Shown piece after piece: positions 47,987 through 59,600 of a stretch of DNA of 64,000 nt. The notes under the pieces are model-generated. The model saw only the letters and a program-made list of their open reading frames with translations. It searched no databases and was not told the origin of the DNA. The DNA is from Cryptomeria japonica (taxonomy: Eukaryota; Streptophyta; Pinopsida; Cupressales; Cupressaceae), in the NCBI RefSeq assembly GCF_030272615.1, contig NC_081411.1, positions 45,463,517 through 45,527,516 on the forward strand. The letters are read 5' to 3'. Both the position numbers and the translations under genes were made by a program. Positions within the stretch are counted from its first letter, which is position 1. Each line of letters starts with the position of its first letter.

Positions 47987-48000
47987 ATAGCCTAAAATGT

Positions 48001-48309
48001 GGAAACCTTTAATTTATGCCAGCTCATTTGCACGAATTAATAGAATGGCGTTGGCTCACATGACCAATTTGTCTGGATTTAAATATTGTCTGGTTGATAC
48101 GATAAAAATTTGGTGGTGTTACCCTAACCAGCTTCAAGAGCCATGTAACATGAAATAATCCTTATCATTAAAATTGAAGTTACTATGATTGAAAGAGGAG
48201 AGGTCGTTGTCTTTGACAGTGCTCGTTGATCATATAAGAGGTGGAATTAGATGTGCTCAGAGCGTCGTTTAACATCGCGTGACAGCTGTTATTCGCCCCT
48301 TTATGTCCT
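48001..48309. other. Upstream region of the secreted-protein gene
   Basis: No ORF or repeat recognised. It would contain the upstream promoter of the minus-strand gene. A second TATA-like CATATAAGAGG is at 48232-48242 on plus with no gene attached to it. Confidence 0.4.
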
Positions 48310-49500
48310 AGGTTCTGTCATGAAACTAAATGTACGTAGTTTAGTGAAAGATATTAAGTTTTCTCAAGCGAAGTATTATGATTTCGACATGCTACCTATA
48401 TTCCTTTCAGCTATATAAAAAATGTGATTTCGACTTGCTACCTATTTTCTTTCCGGCTATTTTTTTATGTAGCTTTCATTCTTGTAATTATTTTGTTGAA
48501 TATAAAAGCAATGAATTCGAGTTGTTTTCATATTAGGAGTTGTAAGTGAAGTACTTAGATTTGATATTCACATAAATGATGCAACTAATTAGTCTTCAGA
48601 CATGTACATAAAGCATCTAAAGTTGTTGTTGTTTTTTTAATGTTTAATTTTTTCATATATTATCTATTTAATTTCATTGAGATAAAAATAGTACAATATT
48701 CAAGTAAGAGGGGATGGTGGTAGAGAGCCACACTTACAAAGTTTAATTGGACAATGTCCAAAGAAAAGATTAAATTCAATCAAAGCCTACGAAGCTACTA
48801 TGATTCAAAAAGAAGAGAATATTTATCATCTTCTTTTTTCCAAACATTAGCAATACCAACATAATCATTCGACTCCTACACTCTCCTTCTGGAGGGTTGT
48901 CCATGAGATACCTAGGTCCTTTCATGAGACTAAATGTACAAAGTTTAGCAAAAGATATGAAGGGTTTTCAATCGAAGTTATATGATTTTGACTTGTGACC
49001 TATTTCTCTTTCAGCGATATCAAAAATATGATTTCGACTTGTCACGTATTTTTCTTTAGACTGCTTTTCTTGGTAGCTTTAATTCTCATGATTGTATTAT
49101 TAAATATTAAAAAAATGTTTCGACCGATTTCCCGATTGAGAGTTGTAAGTGAAGTATTTAGATTTGATTGAAAAATTATTATTTTGCAATAAGTATTTTA
49201 CCCTGTTCGACCTCCCACACTCATATAAAGCACCCAAAGTTTTTGTTAAATTTTTAATAAATATTATTTTAGTTTCATTAAGATAAAAAGATGCAATATT
49301 CAAGAAACAGGGGAGGGTGGTAGAGATGCACAAACACAAAGTTTAATTAGACAAGGTCCAAATAAAGATTATTCCAAAAGGAGGGGGATATTAATCATCA
49401 CGTTTTCCCCGAAAACTAGCAATGCTAGAAATTGACAAACCCACCTCGTCTCCTACAAAAACTAGAATAGGGAATTTACTCCCAAGCACTAGTAGTTATA
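48310..49500. repeat. Degenerate tandem duplication, 2 x ~600 bp
   Basis: Paired phrases at constant spacing of ~600-605 bp: ACTAAATGTA (48327 and 48932), GATTTCGACTTG (48428 and 49031), TGTAAGTGAAGTA (48541 and 49144), AAGTTTAATT (48739 and 49339), and TTTATCATC-type text followed by TCCTACA. Many indels separate the copies. No coding signal or retroelement motif, so the nature of the duplicated unit is unknown. Confidence 0.7.
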
Positions 49501-49994
49501 ATTGGACATTGACAAATAGCTACCTCCATGTTTATGCAGACATTAAAGAGAGGACGGTTACAAAGGACTCTAGCAATAGTTTAGTGGGTACTCCCCTAAT
49601 GATCTAGTAGCTCCTAGATGAGAAAAACCAAATGCATATTTAAGAGAGTGTGTTTGGATCCACATATGAACATTAGAAAATACTATGGCTTTCTGGTAAA
49701 CATACAAAGTTGTGTCAAACTTTTGCCATGATATTAAAATGCACCGAGCAAAGTAAGTTAATTTAGATACCATAATTGCAGACCAAATGCATTGGAATTT
49801 GTGATGCCAAGTCATAACAAAGGAATGAAGTTACCACTATAGATTAAGCTAATTCAGCATAGGAAAATGGCGGAAAAGGCACTAATAACCTTAACAAGGT
49901 CTATAATTATGAAAAAGTATGTTTAGGTAGTACTGTTTCCAAACCTTTAACCTAGGCTTAACAATCCTAAATGCTAATTTGTGAAGCATCTAGG
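49501..49994. other. Gene-free interval
   Basis: 494 bp without a recognised ORF, repeat or retroelement motif. It lies between the ~600-bp duplication and the degenerate LTR at 49995. Confidence 0.4.
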
Positions 49995-50361
49995 TGTTGG
50001 AGTAATTAGGACACATTTATCTAATTACTTATAATGAGTTCCTTTATTACCTTTTCAATTAAGGTAAACTTAGGTGTTTTTTGTTATTCACAGTTTTCTT
50101 TTCTATTGTAGTTGAGTTTGATTTAGCTCTTAATTTTCATTACTTTAAATCTCATAATTTTAGCATTAGAGTTTAGTACCTAGAGCATCTATTTCTCTCT
50201 ATAAAATTGATTCTTTCGATCATTGTAATTTTATCCCCAATATTGTTTTTTGAATTAACACAAAATTCTCTGATTGTTATAGAACATATTATCTTTGCCT
50301 AATCTCTTTTGTGTGAGAGGTATTTTTCTTGTAGATGAATCTTAGCTCATCAACTCCTACA
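49995..50361 (+). repeat. Probable degenerate copia LTR
   Basis: It starts TGTTGGAGTAATTAGG and ends near CAACTCCTACA. The next bases, TGGTTTTAAAGAA (50362-50374), look like a decayed tRNA-Met primer site in the usual position. I find no second LTR copy downstream in the window, so this rests on end motifs and position only. Confidence 0.4.
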
Positions 50362-52042
50362 TGGTTTTAAAGAAAATATATCAAGTTAATTTCTATATGC
50401 TTTAGGAATCCACCTTGGAGTGATTTTCTATACACATTAAGCTCTAATAGAGCCTAGTTTACCTCTTCATTTTTTTCCATTTATGGAAAGTTTCTATTTT
50501 TTAGAAAGTTTCTATTTTTCAAAAATTTCTTATCTTCAAAAAGTTTCTATTTTTAGAAAGGTTCTATTTTCTAAACGTTTCTATTTTCCAAAACCCCTTT
50601 ATCCCTCCAAATTGTAATTAACATGCAATTGGTTTTTTTGTCATAACTCAGTCATAGGAAGTCAAAATTTTGAAAACAAGATTTCATCAAAATAATAGTT
50701 CTAGCATTGATCCAAATTGTGAGGTGTTTTTACCAAATTCTATTGATTTTTTTTGTGCCAAACCACCAAATCTAGTCTTCACTTTTGTGCTTATTGGGAC
50801 ATAGCTCATTGATCCAACCTTTGTTTTTCAAAAAGTTAGGCATTATTGGAGAGCTAGCTCAATGATCTATTTTACTATTTTTTCCATATTTTTCCTTTTG
50901 TATATTTTATTCATATTTTAGTGTTTTCACCATCTGCTTAATTAATTGAACATTTTGGTACTTGGGATGGATCTTCTTGTTGGAAAGGGTTGTATTTAAT
51001 GTTATTTACATGTGTTGAGATTTTTGGGGTTTGATTATTTTATTTAAATATCTATCATGGTTTTCTCTATTCATCTTTCATTTGTCCACCTAGCAAAGGT
51101 CAGGTTGCTAGATATGTTTCCTTATTTATATAGGCTCATAACTGAACCATTTAATCCAAGAGGTAAATCAACTAAGGGTAATCTCATAGGACATATTGTA
51201 GGTATGATTTCTTCTAAGGTTGATTATGACACTATGTGTGCTATATCAGACCTTGAGTGTCCTCGGGCACTTTGGACCCAACTTTGGGAGATGCTTGAGG
51301 ACCCTCGTATATCTCCATTCTCAAAGGATCCTACAAAAAAATGTCTTCTTCCCCTTGCATATGTAGATTCCATACCCTTTGATAATGATACTTTAGAGGA
51401 GCTTAAGTATATCAGTGGGATTTTATATTTTTATGGATCAGAGGCCTATGCTCATGTTCCTAGTCCATGCATTCAGACCCCATCCTAGTCACTTTCATCT
51501 TTTATTGTTTCTGGTTAGATTGGCACTAACTTGAATGAATAGTCTCCATTGATTTAGTGCAACAAGACATTATTCTTGAAGACATAGCTACTTGGGATTC
51601 ATATCTTGAAAACATATAATCCTTGGTTATGGAGTCTCATGTTGTAGATCTGGAGGACTATCTTGAGGTCATTCATCTCCGCTTACTTGATAGGATCATT
51701 GGTGTTGTCAACCTATTTTCATTACCCATGGAGTTTTTTCTTCATCAATTCTTACAGATTCCTAATTTGTCACCTCCTACATTGATTGTGGATGTACTTC
51801 ATTGGTGTGTATCATCATCAACTATCATAGACAACAACATTTGAGAAGTTTTCAGAGGCACATGTAGTTTGGATTTTGATTTGTACATCTTTCAGTTTAT
51901 GGGTGTGGTTTCTCCTATCTGTAGTAGATTTGTTTCTTATGAATGGTAGAAGTGTCTTTTATATGCATTGGATTAAGCTCTATGTTTAAGAATTCATCAT
52001 TGGCATGGGAGCTACCTCTTCATTTGGTGAATTCCTATCCTC
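50362..52042 (+). other. Possible internal remnant of a decayed retroelement
   Basis: It follows the probable LTR. An open stretch at 51057-51488 (143 codons, with GHIVGMISSKVDYDTM and CPRALWTQLWEML) reads like a capsid-type Gag helix pair, but it has no zinc knuckle or pol motif to confirm it. Near 50470-50600 an AAGTTTCTATTTTT phrase recurs about five times at 17-40-bp spacing. Confidence 0.3.
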
Positions 52043-52482
52043 ATTTTTATCTATCTTGTGTGGGGGATATTCATTGTACAAAAATTATGGAGGAAATCCT
52101 TTGGGGGCCACATTCAATCCTTCTTTCTTTCTTTCTTTCACTAATATAGTTATTGTATTTCCTCTCATATATAGGAAGAATGATAGGAGTAGGAAAGATT
52201 ATCAATATAAGATGTGGAGTAGGATGACATACTTCCATATTAATTTATGACAAAGGATCCATGGTTTTATCTATCTTGTGTGCGGGATATTCATTGTACA
52301 ATTATTGTAGAAGAAATCCTTGGGGGGTCACATTGAGTCCTTCTTTCTTTCTTTAACTAGTATAGTTATCACATTTTCTCTCATATATAGGAAGAATGAT
52401 AGGAGTAGGAAGTACTATCAATATAAGATGTTGAGTGGGATGAGATACTTTCATATTAATTTATTACAAAGGATCTATAGGG
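52043..52482. repeat. Tandem duplication, 2 x ~220 bp
   Basis: CTATCTTGTG occurs at 52051 and 52271, and the following ~200 bp match closely, including the TTCTTTCTTTCTTT tract, TATATAGGAAGAATGATAGGA and TACAAAGGAT. The offset is 220 bp. The copies are clearly more similar than those of the 600-bp duplication, so this one is younger. No coding frame supported. Confidence 0.8.
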
Positions 52483-53179
52483 AGAACAATCAAATCGGAC
52501 CCCAAATGGTTACCTCTATATAAGATATCCTATTCATTTAATACTTTTGATAATAAATGTATAGGATACCTTGATCAAGGTTTGAGTGATTGAGAGATTT
52601 TTAGGCTAAAAGAAATCAAGGGTAAAGTTTCCATGATTATCTAAGGGATGAAAAATTAATATCATGGATCATTACAACTTGCAGATTGCGAGGTAACTTC
52701 AAACACTTTGTATGATAAAAGGGGTCACTTTCATGGATGTGAGCCAAGGACGAACCATTTAAAAATGAAATTGGTCTAAGGTAGGGATAATGGAAAATTT
52801 AACATCTAAGCAGTTAGTACCAATTTATATGGGGAGGGAAAAGGAAACTATGGTGGGACAAATAAAACTATCATGTACCATTGTGAACATGTTGGATTTA
52901 TCATATGTTCCTTGATGAAATCATTATGTATAAATATGTTCCTCCCTAATAACATTCACCAGTCATACTAGATTAATAAGCACTCCTCTTTAGAGTGTAA
53001 CTTTAATTTTGTACTAATGTTTAATGCACTATTTGGTGCTTTTGTGATATCACTTAGAGTAAAGCTACTTAGGATTAGGTATAACTTGGTCAATCAAGTT
53101 CACAATATTGTTGCCTTCATTAATAATCAACAAAGAATGCTACATTGGAAGGCAAAGAATTAGTAAAGATTTTCAACTT
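52483..53179. other. Gene-free interval
   Basis: About 700 bp, AT-rich, with no recognisable gene, repeat or retroelement motif. Confidence 0.5.
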
Positions 53180-53520
53180 TTAATTAGGTGGCCCTCTTGA
53201 TTTATTACCTTTATCATTCACACCATCCACCACTATAGCATTAGAATCAACATGATCTTGAATTTCATGCTTGAAATGCGTATATTTATCCATGTCATGC
53301 ATAGGTTGACAATGGTAGTGAAAAATAGCTCGACTTAAAGAAGGTGGTATTGAAAGTGTCAGTAGGATGGACAAGAGGAAGCTTAATCATATTATTTTTA
53401 ATCAACTGAAGAATGATACTATACAAGGACTCAAAGAGGGGAGTGATGTTTTCAACCTTAAACTTAGATGAAAAGTAAGTAACAATAAGGGTTTTTGTCG
53501 CTATAACTTGGGTATTAATA
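53180..53520 (-). pseudogene. Ty3/gypsy gag fragment
   Basis: Minus-strand reading first gives FESLYSIILQLIKNNMIKLP, then after a frame change FHYHCQPMHDMDKYTHFK. In plant gypsy elements of the Tat/Athila group, Gag ends with a 'FTPL…LLxxxxIxLP' segment followed by a histidine-cysteine motif of the form C-x2-H-x4-GH-x4-C and then a 'LKxxIxDLI' helix; KHEIQDHVDSN fits the last part. Several metal ligands are mutated. No flanking LTR or pol was found, so it is an isolated, old fragment. Confidence 0.5.
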
Positions 53521-54618
53521 TGGTTGGAAGATTTTTTCTTATTAAATTTAATTAATATTTTGTTGTATATCTTAATATTTTGAAATATCTCATGAGATTA
53601 TTCATTCCTATCAATTGGAGTCAAAGATGAATAGGATTCATATTAAATAACATGATGTTCACAATTAGGACTTTCACACAATTGTGTGAAAGATGCAAAT
53701 TCGTAAAACAAAATATTATCTCTTATTTTATTCATAAATTATTAATGACTATCCTCTGAATATCAACATTAGGAACATGATAAGGAATTTTATCATATAA
53801 ATATCTGCATCAAATTTTATCATCACCTAAACCTCATGTTTGTGTTCAATATTTTAGTGCTTGATGTCTACATTGATTCTACTCATACCTTCCAAAAATC
53901 TACATTTTTAACCGCATTTCTAACTCGTGGTCAAATTTGAGTCCTGATTGACAAGACTGGGGTGTTGGCATTTCCTTAGTCCTAGATTAAGGATAGAGCA
54001 CCCACGCCAGCTTGGTCCTAATAAGAACCCAAATTTGATTCCACCAATGGTCACATCAAGTTGGAAATAATTTAGGTTCCATGTTAGCTTTCTCTAAAAA
54101 TTTAGTTATTTTTTGAATGCTTAGGTTTAAAAGAAGGCATACCCCTCTCATTTAAAGTCTAATATGAATGGATTGATCTCTCTCAATCACACTCTAGTGA
54201 AATTAAATTCAAGTGAGAAAGAAATCAAGCATTTTTCAAGAATTGAAGGAGAAGTCAAGTAAAGTTCAAGTATTCAAGATGGTATACATGACCAACCTTC
54301 CATGAAGATATTCTACATGAGATCCTAAACCTTTGGCATGAGGATTCAAGCAAGTTTCATCAAGGTATCATCTTTAATTAGAAGTATTCAAATTAAGATG
54401 TATCCTTTCCTTTGAAAGGAAAGTATCTACTACAACTAAATTCAATTGCATTTCAATTTCTGGGTTAATTCCTATATTGGGGTTTGACTCGAGGAAAACA
54501 CCTATCCACAACCCCTTTTTATTTAGGTGTTGCGATTGAAGATTCTGATAGGAGTGATGACAATAAAAAGGTTTATCTTTTACAAATGCAAAATGTGAAG
54601 GACTAGGTAGCCTCATGG
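53521..54618. other. Host interval left of gypsy H
   Basis: No coding region supported. A TGTTGGCATTTCCTTAG phrase near 53962 resembles a copia LTR start, but I found no matching end. The interval ends with CATGG, the candidate left target duplication of H. Confidence 0.4.
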
Positions 54619-56376
54619 TGCAAGAGCACCTAAGGGTTGGAATGCCCTTAACTAGTTTTGGCTTTTGAGACCTTCCAGTGGTCATGTACAGATATAAGGA
54701 CTGGCTCTAGTCTATCTGAGTGGTTGTTTAGTTGTTGTTTTTAGAATTTCTCTTATTGGCAAGACCTACCCTGATCGGCAAGCCTTACCACAATGAGGTC
54801 ATCTGCATTTGGAGTAGTTGTATCGGGTATCAGTAGAAGTGGTTTCAAGCTACTCCGATGACCTGATGCGAAAGCATAGGCTCAGAGTATTGTTATCGGG
54901 TATCAGCGGGAGTATTTTTATGTTAGCTCGATAACCCGATGGGAAAACATTGGCTTGGAGCACGTTCGCTAGATGAAGTATTAGAGATTGGCAAGAGTGG
55001 TTTCACCCTACACCGATAACCTGATGAGACCGCCTTTTCTTGCCAAGTTGTCATTAGATATCAGAAGGAGATATTTAGTGTTACATCGATGGAACTATTT
55101 TCTGATGATTAGTTAATAGGTGAGCGAGTCTGGGAAGATCAGATGATTGTCTCTATACCGTTGTGGCAAGATGCACAAAGTTTATCTCCCGTGACTTAGC
55201 GACAAAGGTGGGACCCGACAAGATAGAAGCTCAGGCAAGTTAACAAGTGAGCAAGTCCAGGAAGATCAGAGGATTCTCGCTATACCGCTATCGCGAGATG
55301 CATGAAGTTTATTCCCCACAACTTGGCGACCATGGTGGGACCCAGTGACAAAGAAGAGTTTCATTTTGAGCAGTTAGAGAGGTTGTGCTAAGGTGGAAGG
55401 ACAGGGATCCCAAAGCCAATTAGGGGGTGTCACGTGGCGGAGCACAAAAGAGAGATCGAGCAAGATCGGACGAGTGGGATAGCTATTTGGTTGTCTTGCC
55501 GACGACCCGATGGAAATTCCTAGGAAGTGGAGGAAAGCATCAGCCATCAAACGAAGATATTTCTTTCTATCCGGATGCCCGATGGAAAAGTGCAAAGCGG
55601 TGTGTGTCACCATTGGACATCGGTAACTCAGTTCTAATGTTACATCGATAACCCAATGGAATGTGCACAGCGGAACCTGTGAGACAGTTGCAATTGGAAA
55701 CCATTTGTAACGAGATTTATCTCATCCAATATGAGAAGTTCATAATGGAAGAGAAAATGTATAAAAATACCCAACGGGCATCTATAAGAGGTTGATGGCT
55801 GAGACATTGATTGTCGATTGCCTCAGAGAAAACTATTGTTTATGTTTCTGAAATGCAATAGTGAATTCCATTTTCTGGTTTCCAATCAGAGTTTACTTTT
55901 TGTTCGTGATTTGGAATAATGTGTTAAAAATCTCTGAAGTTCTCATATTCTATTAATGTAAAGCTTCTTTTCTCTATTTTGTCCGTTGCTGGTTTGAACC
56001 CATGCATAAGATCGAAATATGTAAATAAAGTTTTCCTTTTCAGTTTTTGTTCTTTGTTTGCAATAAACACATGGCTCTGACTTGAGACTCCACATGATCA
56101 TTGGAGATTGTCAAGTAGAGCCAATTATGTACAGTAGGGTTTTATTGGTAAGAGTCCAGAAGATAGCATTAGCTATTCCTATAAACTACTCTAGGCGAGC
56201 TTGGTGATCATCTGGCTAGGTGTTAGTAACTTGAAGGAGATAACTTGCAGGGGGAAGGAATTTACCGAGAACTGGAAGAAGATCCAGAAGGCTATACTCT
56301 TGAAACTTAGACATTGTGTAACTGAAAGGAGTGTATTTGCCAAACCAAACAAGATGGGTGGTTTTACAAATAGAGA

Positions 56377-56436
<60 letters not shown>

Positions 56437-56614
56437 CACCCCTACAAGGATATAGTGAGCAAGTTTACTTTGTGAGCTTGAGGAAGGTGAGATAAGTTAA
56501 AAAATGTTAGGGAAGCCCTTAGAAGTCTAAAGGGATAGACTTGGAACCCAGGAGGGGATAGAAGAAACCATCAAAGAATCCTAATTGATGGTAAACCAGG
56601 TAGCCTCCCTATCA
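54619..56614 (+). repeat. 5' LTR of H
   Basis: The outer half is built of recurring phrases around ATCGGGTATC and CGATAACCCGATGG (54770-55660), plus a ~127-bp tandem pair starting with GAAGATCAGA at 55134 and 55261. A TATA box, GTATAAAAAT, is at 55759-55768. Polyadenylation-type signals are near 56023 (AAATAAAG) and 56062 (AATAAA). A TG microsatellite lies at 56380-56434. Confidence 0.88.
56380..56434. repeat. (TG)27 microsatellite in the 5' LTR of H
   Basis: An uninterrupted dinucleotide run of ~55 bases inside the transcribed part of the LTR. The matching site in the 3' LTR (63102-63125) has only 12 units, so the run has changed length since insertion. Confidence 0.95.
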
Positions 56615-56617
56615 TAT

Positions 56618-56628
56618 TGGTATTAGAG
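56618..56628 (+). promoter_or_regulatory. Primer binding site of H
   Basis: TGGTATTAGAG, three bases after the LTR end, close to the tRNA-Met site of gypsy G. Confidence 0.75.
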
Positions 56629-56654
56629 AAAGTTTAGACTTGGGAAGAAAGTAG

Positions 56655-59600
56655 TTGATGTCAGATGCTGAATTAGTAGGAGAAAATAGTCTCAGAATGG
56701 TGACTAATGCAGAGTTAGCCAAGAAGGTAGAAGACCAAGATGAAGAAAACAGACTCTTGAAAGAAAGATTGCTACAATTGGAGAGAATACTAGATGTAGT
56801 TAAAGACAAGACTAAGAAAGTGACTATCAAGGTCAATGAGGGGAAAGGCAAAGAAGTTGTAGAAGAGGATAGGACTCCTGAACTAGACCATATTCTACCT
56901 GAAGAACCTTTCCTTGAAGAAATTAAAGCCTTAGGAGGAAAATCTTTAGAAGGAGTGCCACTTTTTTGTGGAAAAATGGAGCTAGAGGTAGTCCTGGAAT
57001 GGATAGAGGACTTGGAGAATCACTTTGAGTGTGATGAAATCAGTGAGGCCCAAAAGGTGAAGGTAGCTAAGTCTAGATTGAGAGGGGCAACTTTAACTTG
57101 GTGGAAGTTTATACAAGAAGAGAGGCAAAAAGAGGGCAAGAACCCCATAGCCACTTGGAAGGGCATGTTAGCCAAGGTGAAAGAGGCATACATCCCTAAA
57201 TATTATGAAATACAATTGCACAAGAGGAGACAGAACTTGAGGCAAAGAGATTTGGATGTGAGCAGGATTTGGATGTGAGCAGCTACACTCTGGAATTTTA
57301 GAAGTTGTGTCTTAGATCCAAGGTGGTAGAGGATGAGAGCATCAAGGTAGCCAGATACTTGAATGGCTTGAGATGGAATATTCAAGAGGAGTTGAGTTTG
57401 TTATGTCCCAAGACTGTGCATAAGTGCTATCAATTGGTACTGAATGTGGAGGAAAAGAGTAAAAAGAAGCAAGAACAAAGCAGTAGAGGAAGAGGCAGAG
57501 GAAAAGATGGTAGAGGCCGAAGAGGCAGTTTTGGTGGAAGAGGAGTAGATCAAAAGTCCCAAGGAGAGTCCAAAATTATAGAGAAAAGTGAGGATTCACA
57601 TAGCAAGAGAAGTTATTGAGGAAGGGGATCATCTAGGAACCTAGGAAGAGGTAGATCTAGTGGACCAGGAAGAGGGTCCTACTTCTCTGCCATGAAGTGT
57701 TAAAATTGCCAAAAGTTGGGTCACTCTGCCTATAGATGTCTAGAGAAATCCTCTTCATCTCAAGGAAGTGAAAGAAGAGTGACATATGCGCAAGAAGATG
57801 TAGAAAGAAGCAAGACACAAGATGTGAGCTTAGCTCCTGAAGATGGAGAAAATTTAATGATGAGAAGAGCCTTGATTAAGGAGCCAATCAAAGAAGAACC
57901 AACTCAAAGAAGAGATTTATTTAGAATCAAATGCAAGGTCCTTGGTAAGGTTTGTAGAGTGGTGATAGACTCAAGATCTACTGACAACATTATGTCAGAG
58001 GAAGTAGTAAGTAAACTGAAGTTGAAAATAATTCCAAATAGTAATCCATATAGGGTCACTTGGCTCAACAAGGAGCAGCATGTGGTAGTAAATGAACAAA
58101 CATGGGTTGAGTTAAACATAGGTAGTTATAAGGATAAAGTCTTATGTGACATCTTGCCTATGGATGGTTGCCATCTACTTCTTGGTAGACCATGGCAGTT
58201 TGACACAAAGGCCATTCACAATGGAGAGAAGAACTCTTATTCTTTTCAAAAGGATGGAGTTGCATACCATATTCAATCCTTAAGTGATGAAGGAGAGAGC
58301 AGAAAAACTAAAGGCCCAAAGGCATTACTAGTAGGTGAAAAAGAGTTCATTAACACTCTCAAGGAAGGAGAAGGAGTGGGGTTTGCTCTTATAGTGAAAC
58401 CAAAAGAAGCAAAGCAAGGAAAGAAGGTTCAAATACCTCATGAAGTGCAGCAGATACTAGACAACTTCAAAGCAATCATAAGTGATGGAGCACTAACAAC
58501 CCTACCTCCCATTAGAGAAATAAGCCATCAAATTGATTTTATTCTAGGAGCATCATTACCCAACAAAGTAGCCTATAAGATGACTCTCAAATAGAACAAG
58601 GAAGTGGCTAGACAAGTCCAAGAATTGTTGGACCAAGGGTTGATAAAGAAGCGCATAAGTCCTCGTGTCATACCTACAGTGTTAGCACCCAATAAAGGAG
58701 GAACATGGAGGCTATGCATAGATTCAATAGCCATAAATAGAATCACTATCAAGTATAGATTTCCTATTCCAAGAATTGAAGACTTGATGGATTTCTTGGG
58801 AGGTGCAAACTACTTCACTAAGATTGATCTCAAGAGTGGATACCACCAGATGAAGATTAAGGAAGGTGATGAATGGAAAATAGCCTTCAAAACCAATGAA
58901 GGACTTTACGAGTGGCTAGTTATGCCACTTGGTCTTAGTAATGCTCCCAATACATTCATGAGACTCATGAATGAAGTGCTGAAATATTTTACTGGTAAAT
59001 TTGTTGTTGTATACCTAGATGATATCTTGATTTTAAGTAGAGTTAAAGAGGAACATCTAGAGCATCTTAGTATTGTATTGCAAAAATTTTCTGATGAACA
59101 ACTAACAATAAACTTGGAAAAGTATGAGTTATGAAGCATGAACCTGTTTATCTTTGATTTGTAGTTTCAGGAGGAGATTTGAAGATGGACACATCAAAGG
59201 TGGAAGCCATCACAAATTGGCCAACACCAAAGATAGCAAATGCAGTAAGAAGTTTTCATGGTTTGGCACAGTTCTACAGGAAGTTTATTGGAGGGTTCAG
59301 TGAGATTTGTGCACCCATGTTGGATACCTTCAGAGAAGGAGTTAAAACTAAGTTTCAGTGGACCAATGAAAGTAACAAAGGGTTTGAACTTTTGAAACAA
59401 AATTTAGCTACACAACCAGTACTCATTCTTCCTAGTTTTGATAAGTTGTTCACAATTGAATGTGATGCAAGTAATATAGCAGTTGGTGTTGTTTTGAGTC
59501 AAGAGAATAGACCTATAGCTTTCTTTAGTGAGAAGCTCAATGATGCCAAGAAGAGGTATTCATCCTATGATCTCAAGCTATATGCTCTTGTCCAAGCTCT

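Noticed and set aside
51057-51488. 143-codon ORF as a real gene
   Set aside because: It sits in a decayed retroelement-like context, has no identifiable domain and is followed by dense stops; noted only as a possible Gag remnant.
53962-54618. A full copia LTR starting TGTTGGCATTTCC
   Set aside because: No end motif, primer site or second copy found; a TGTTGG start alone is not enough.
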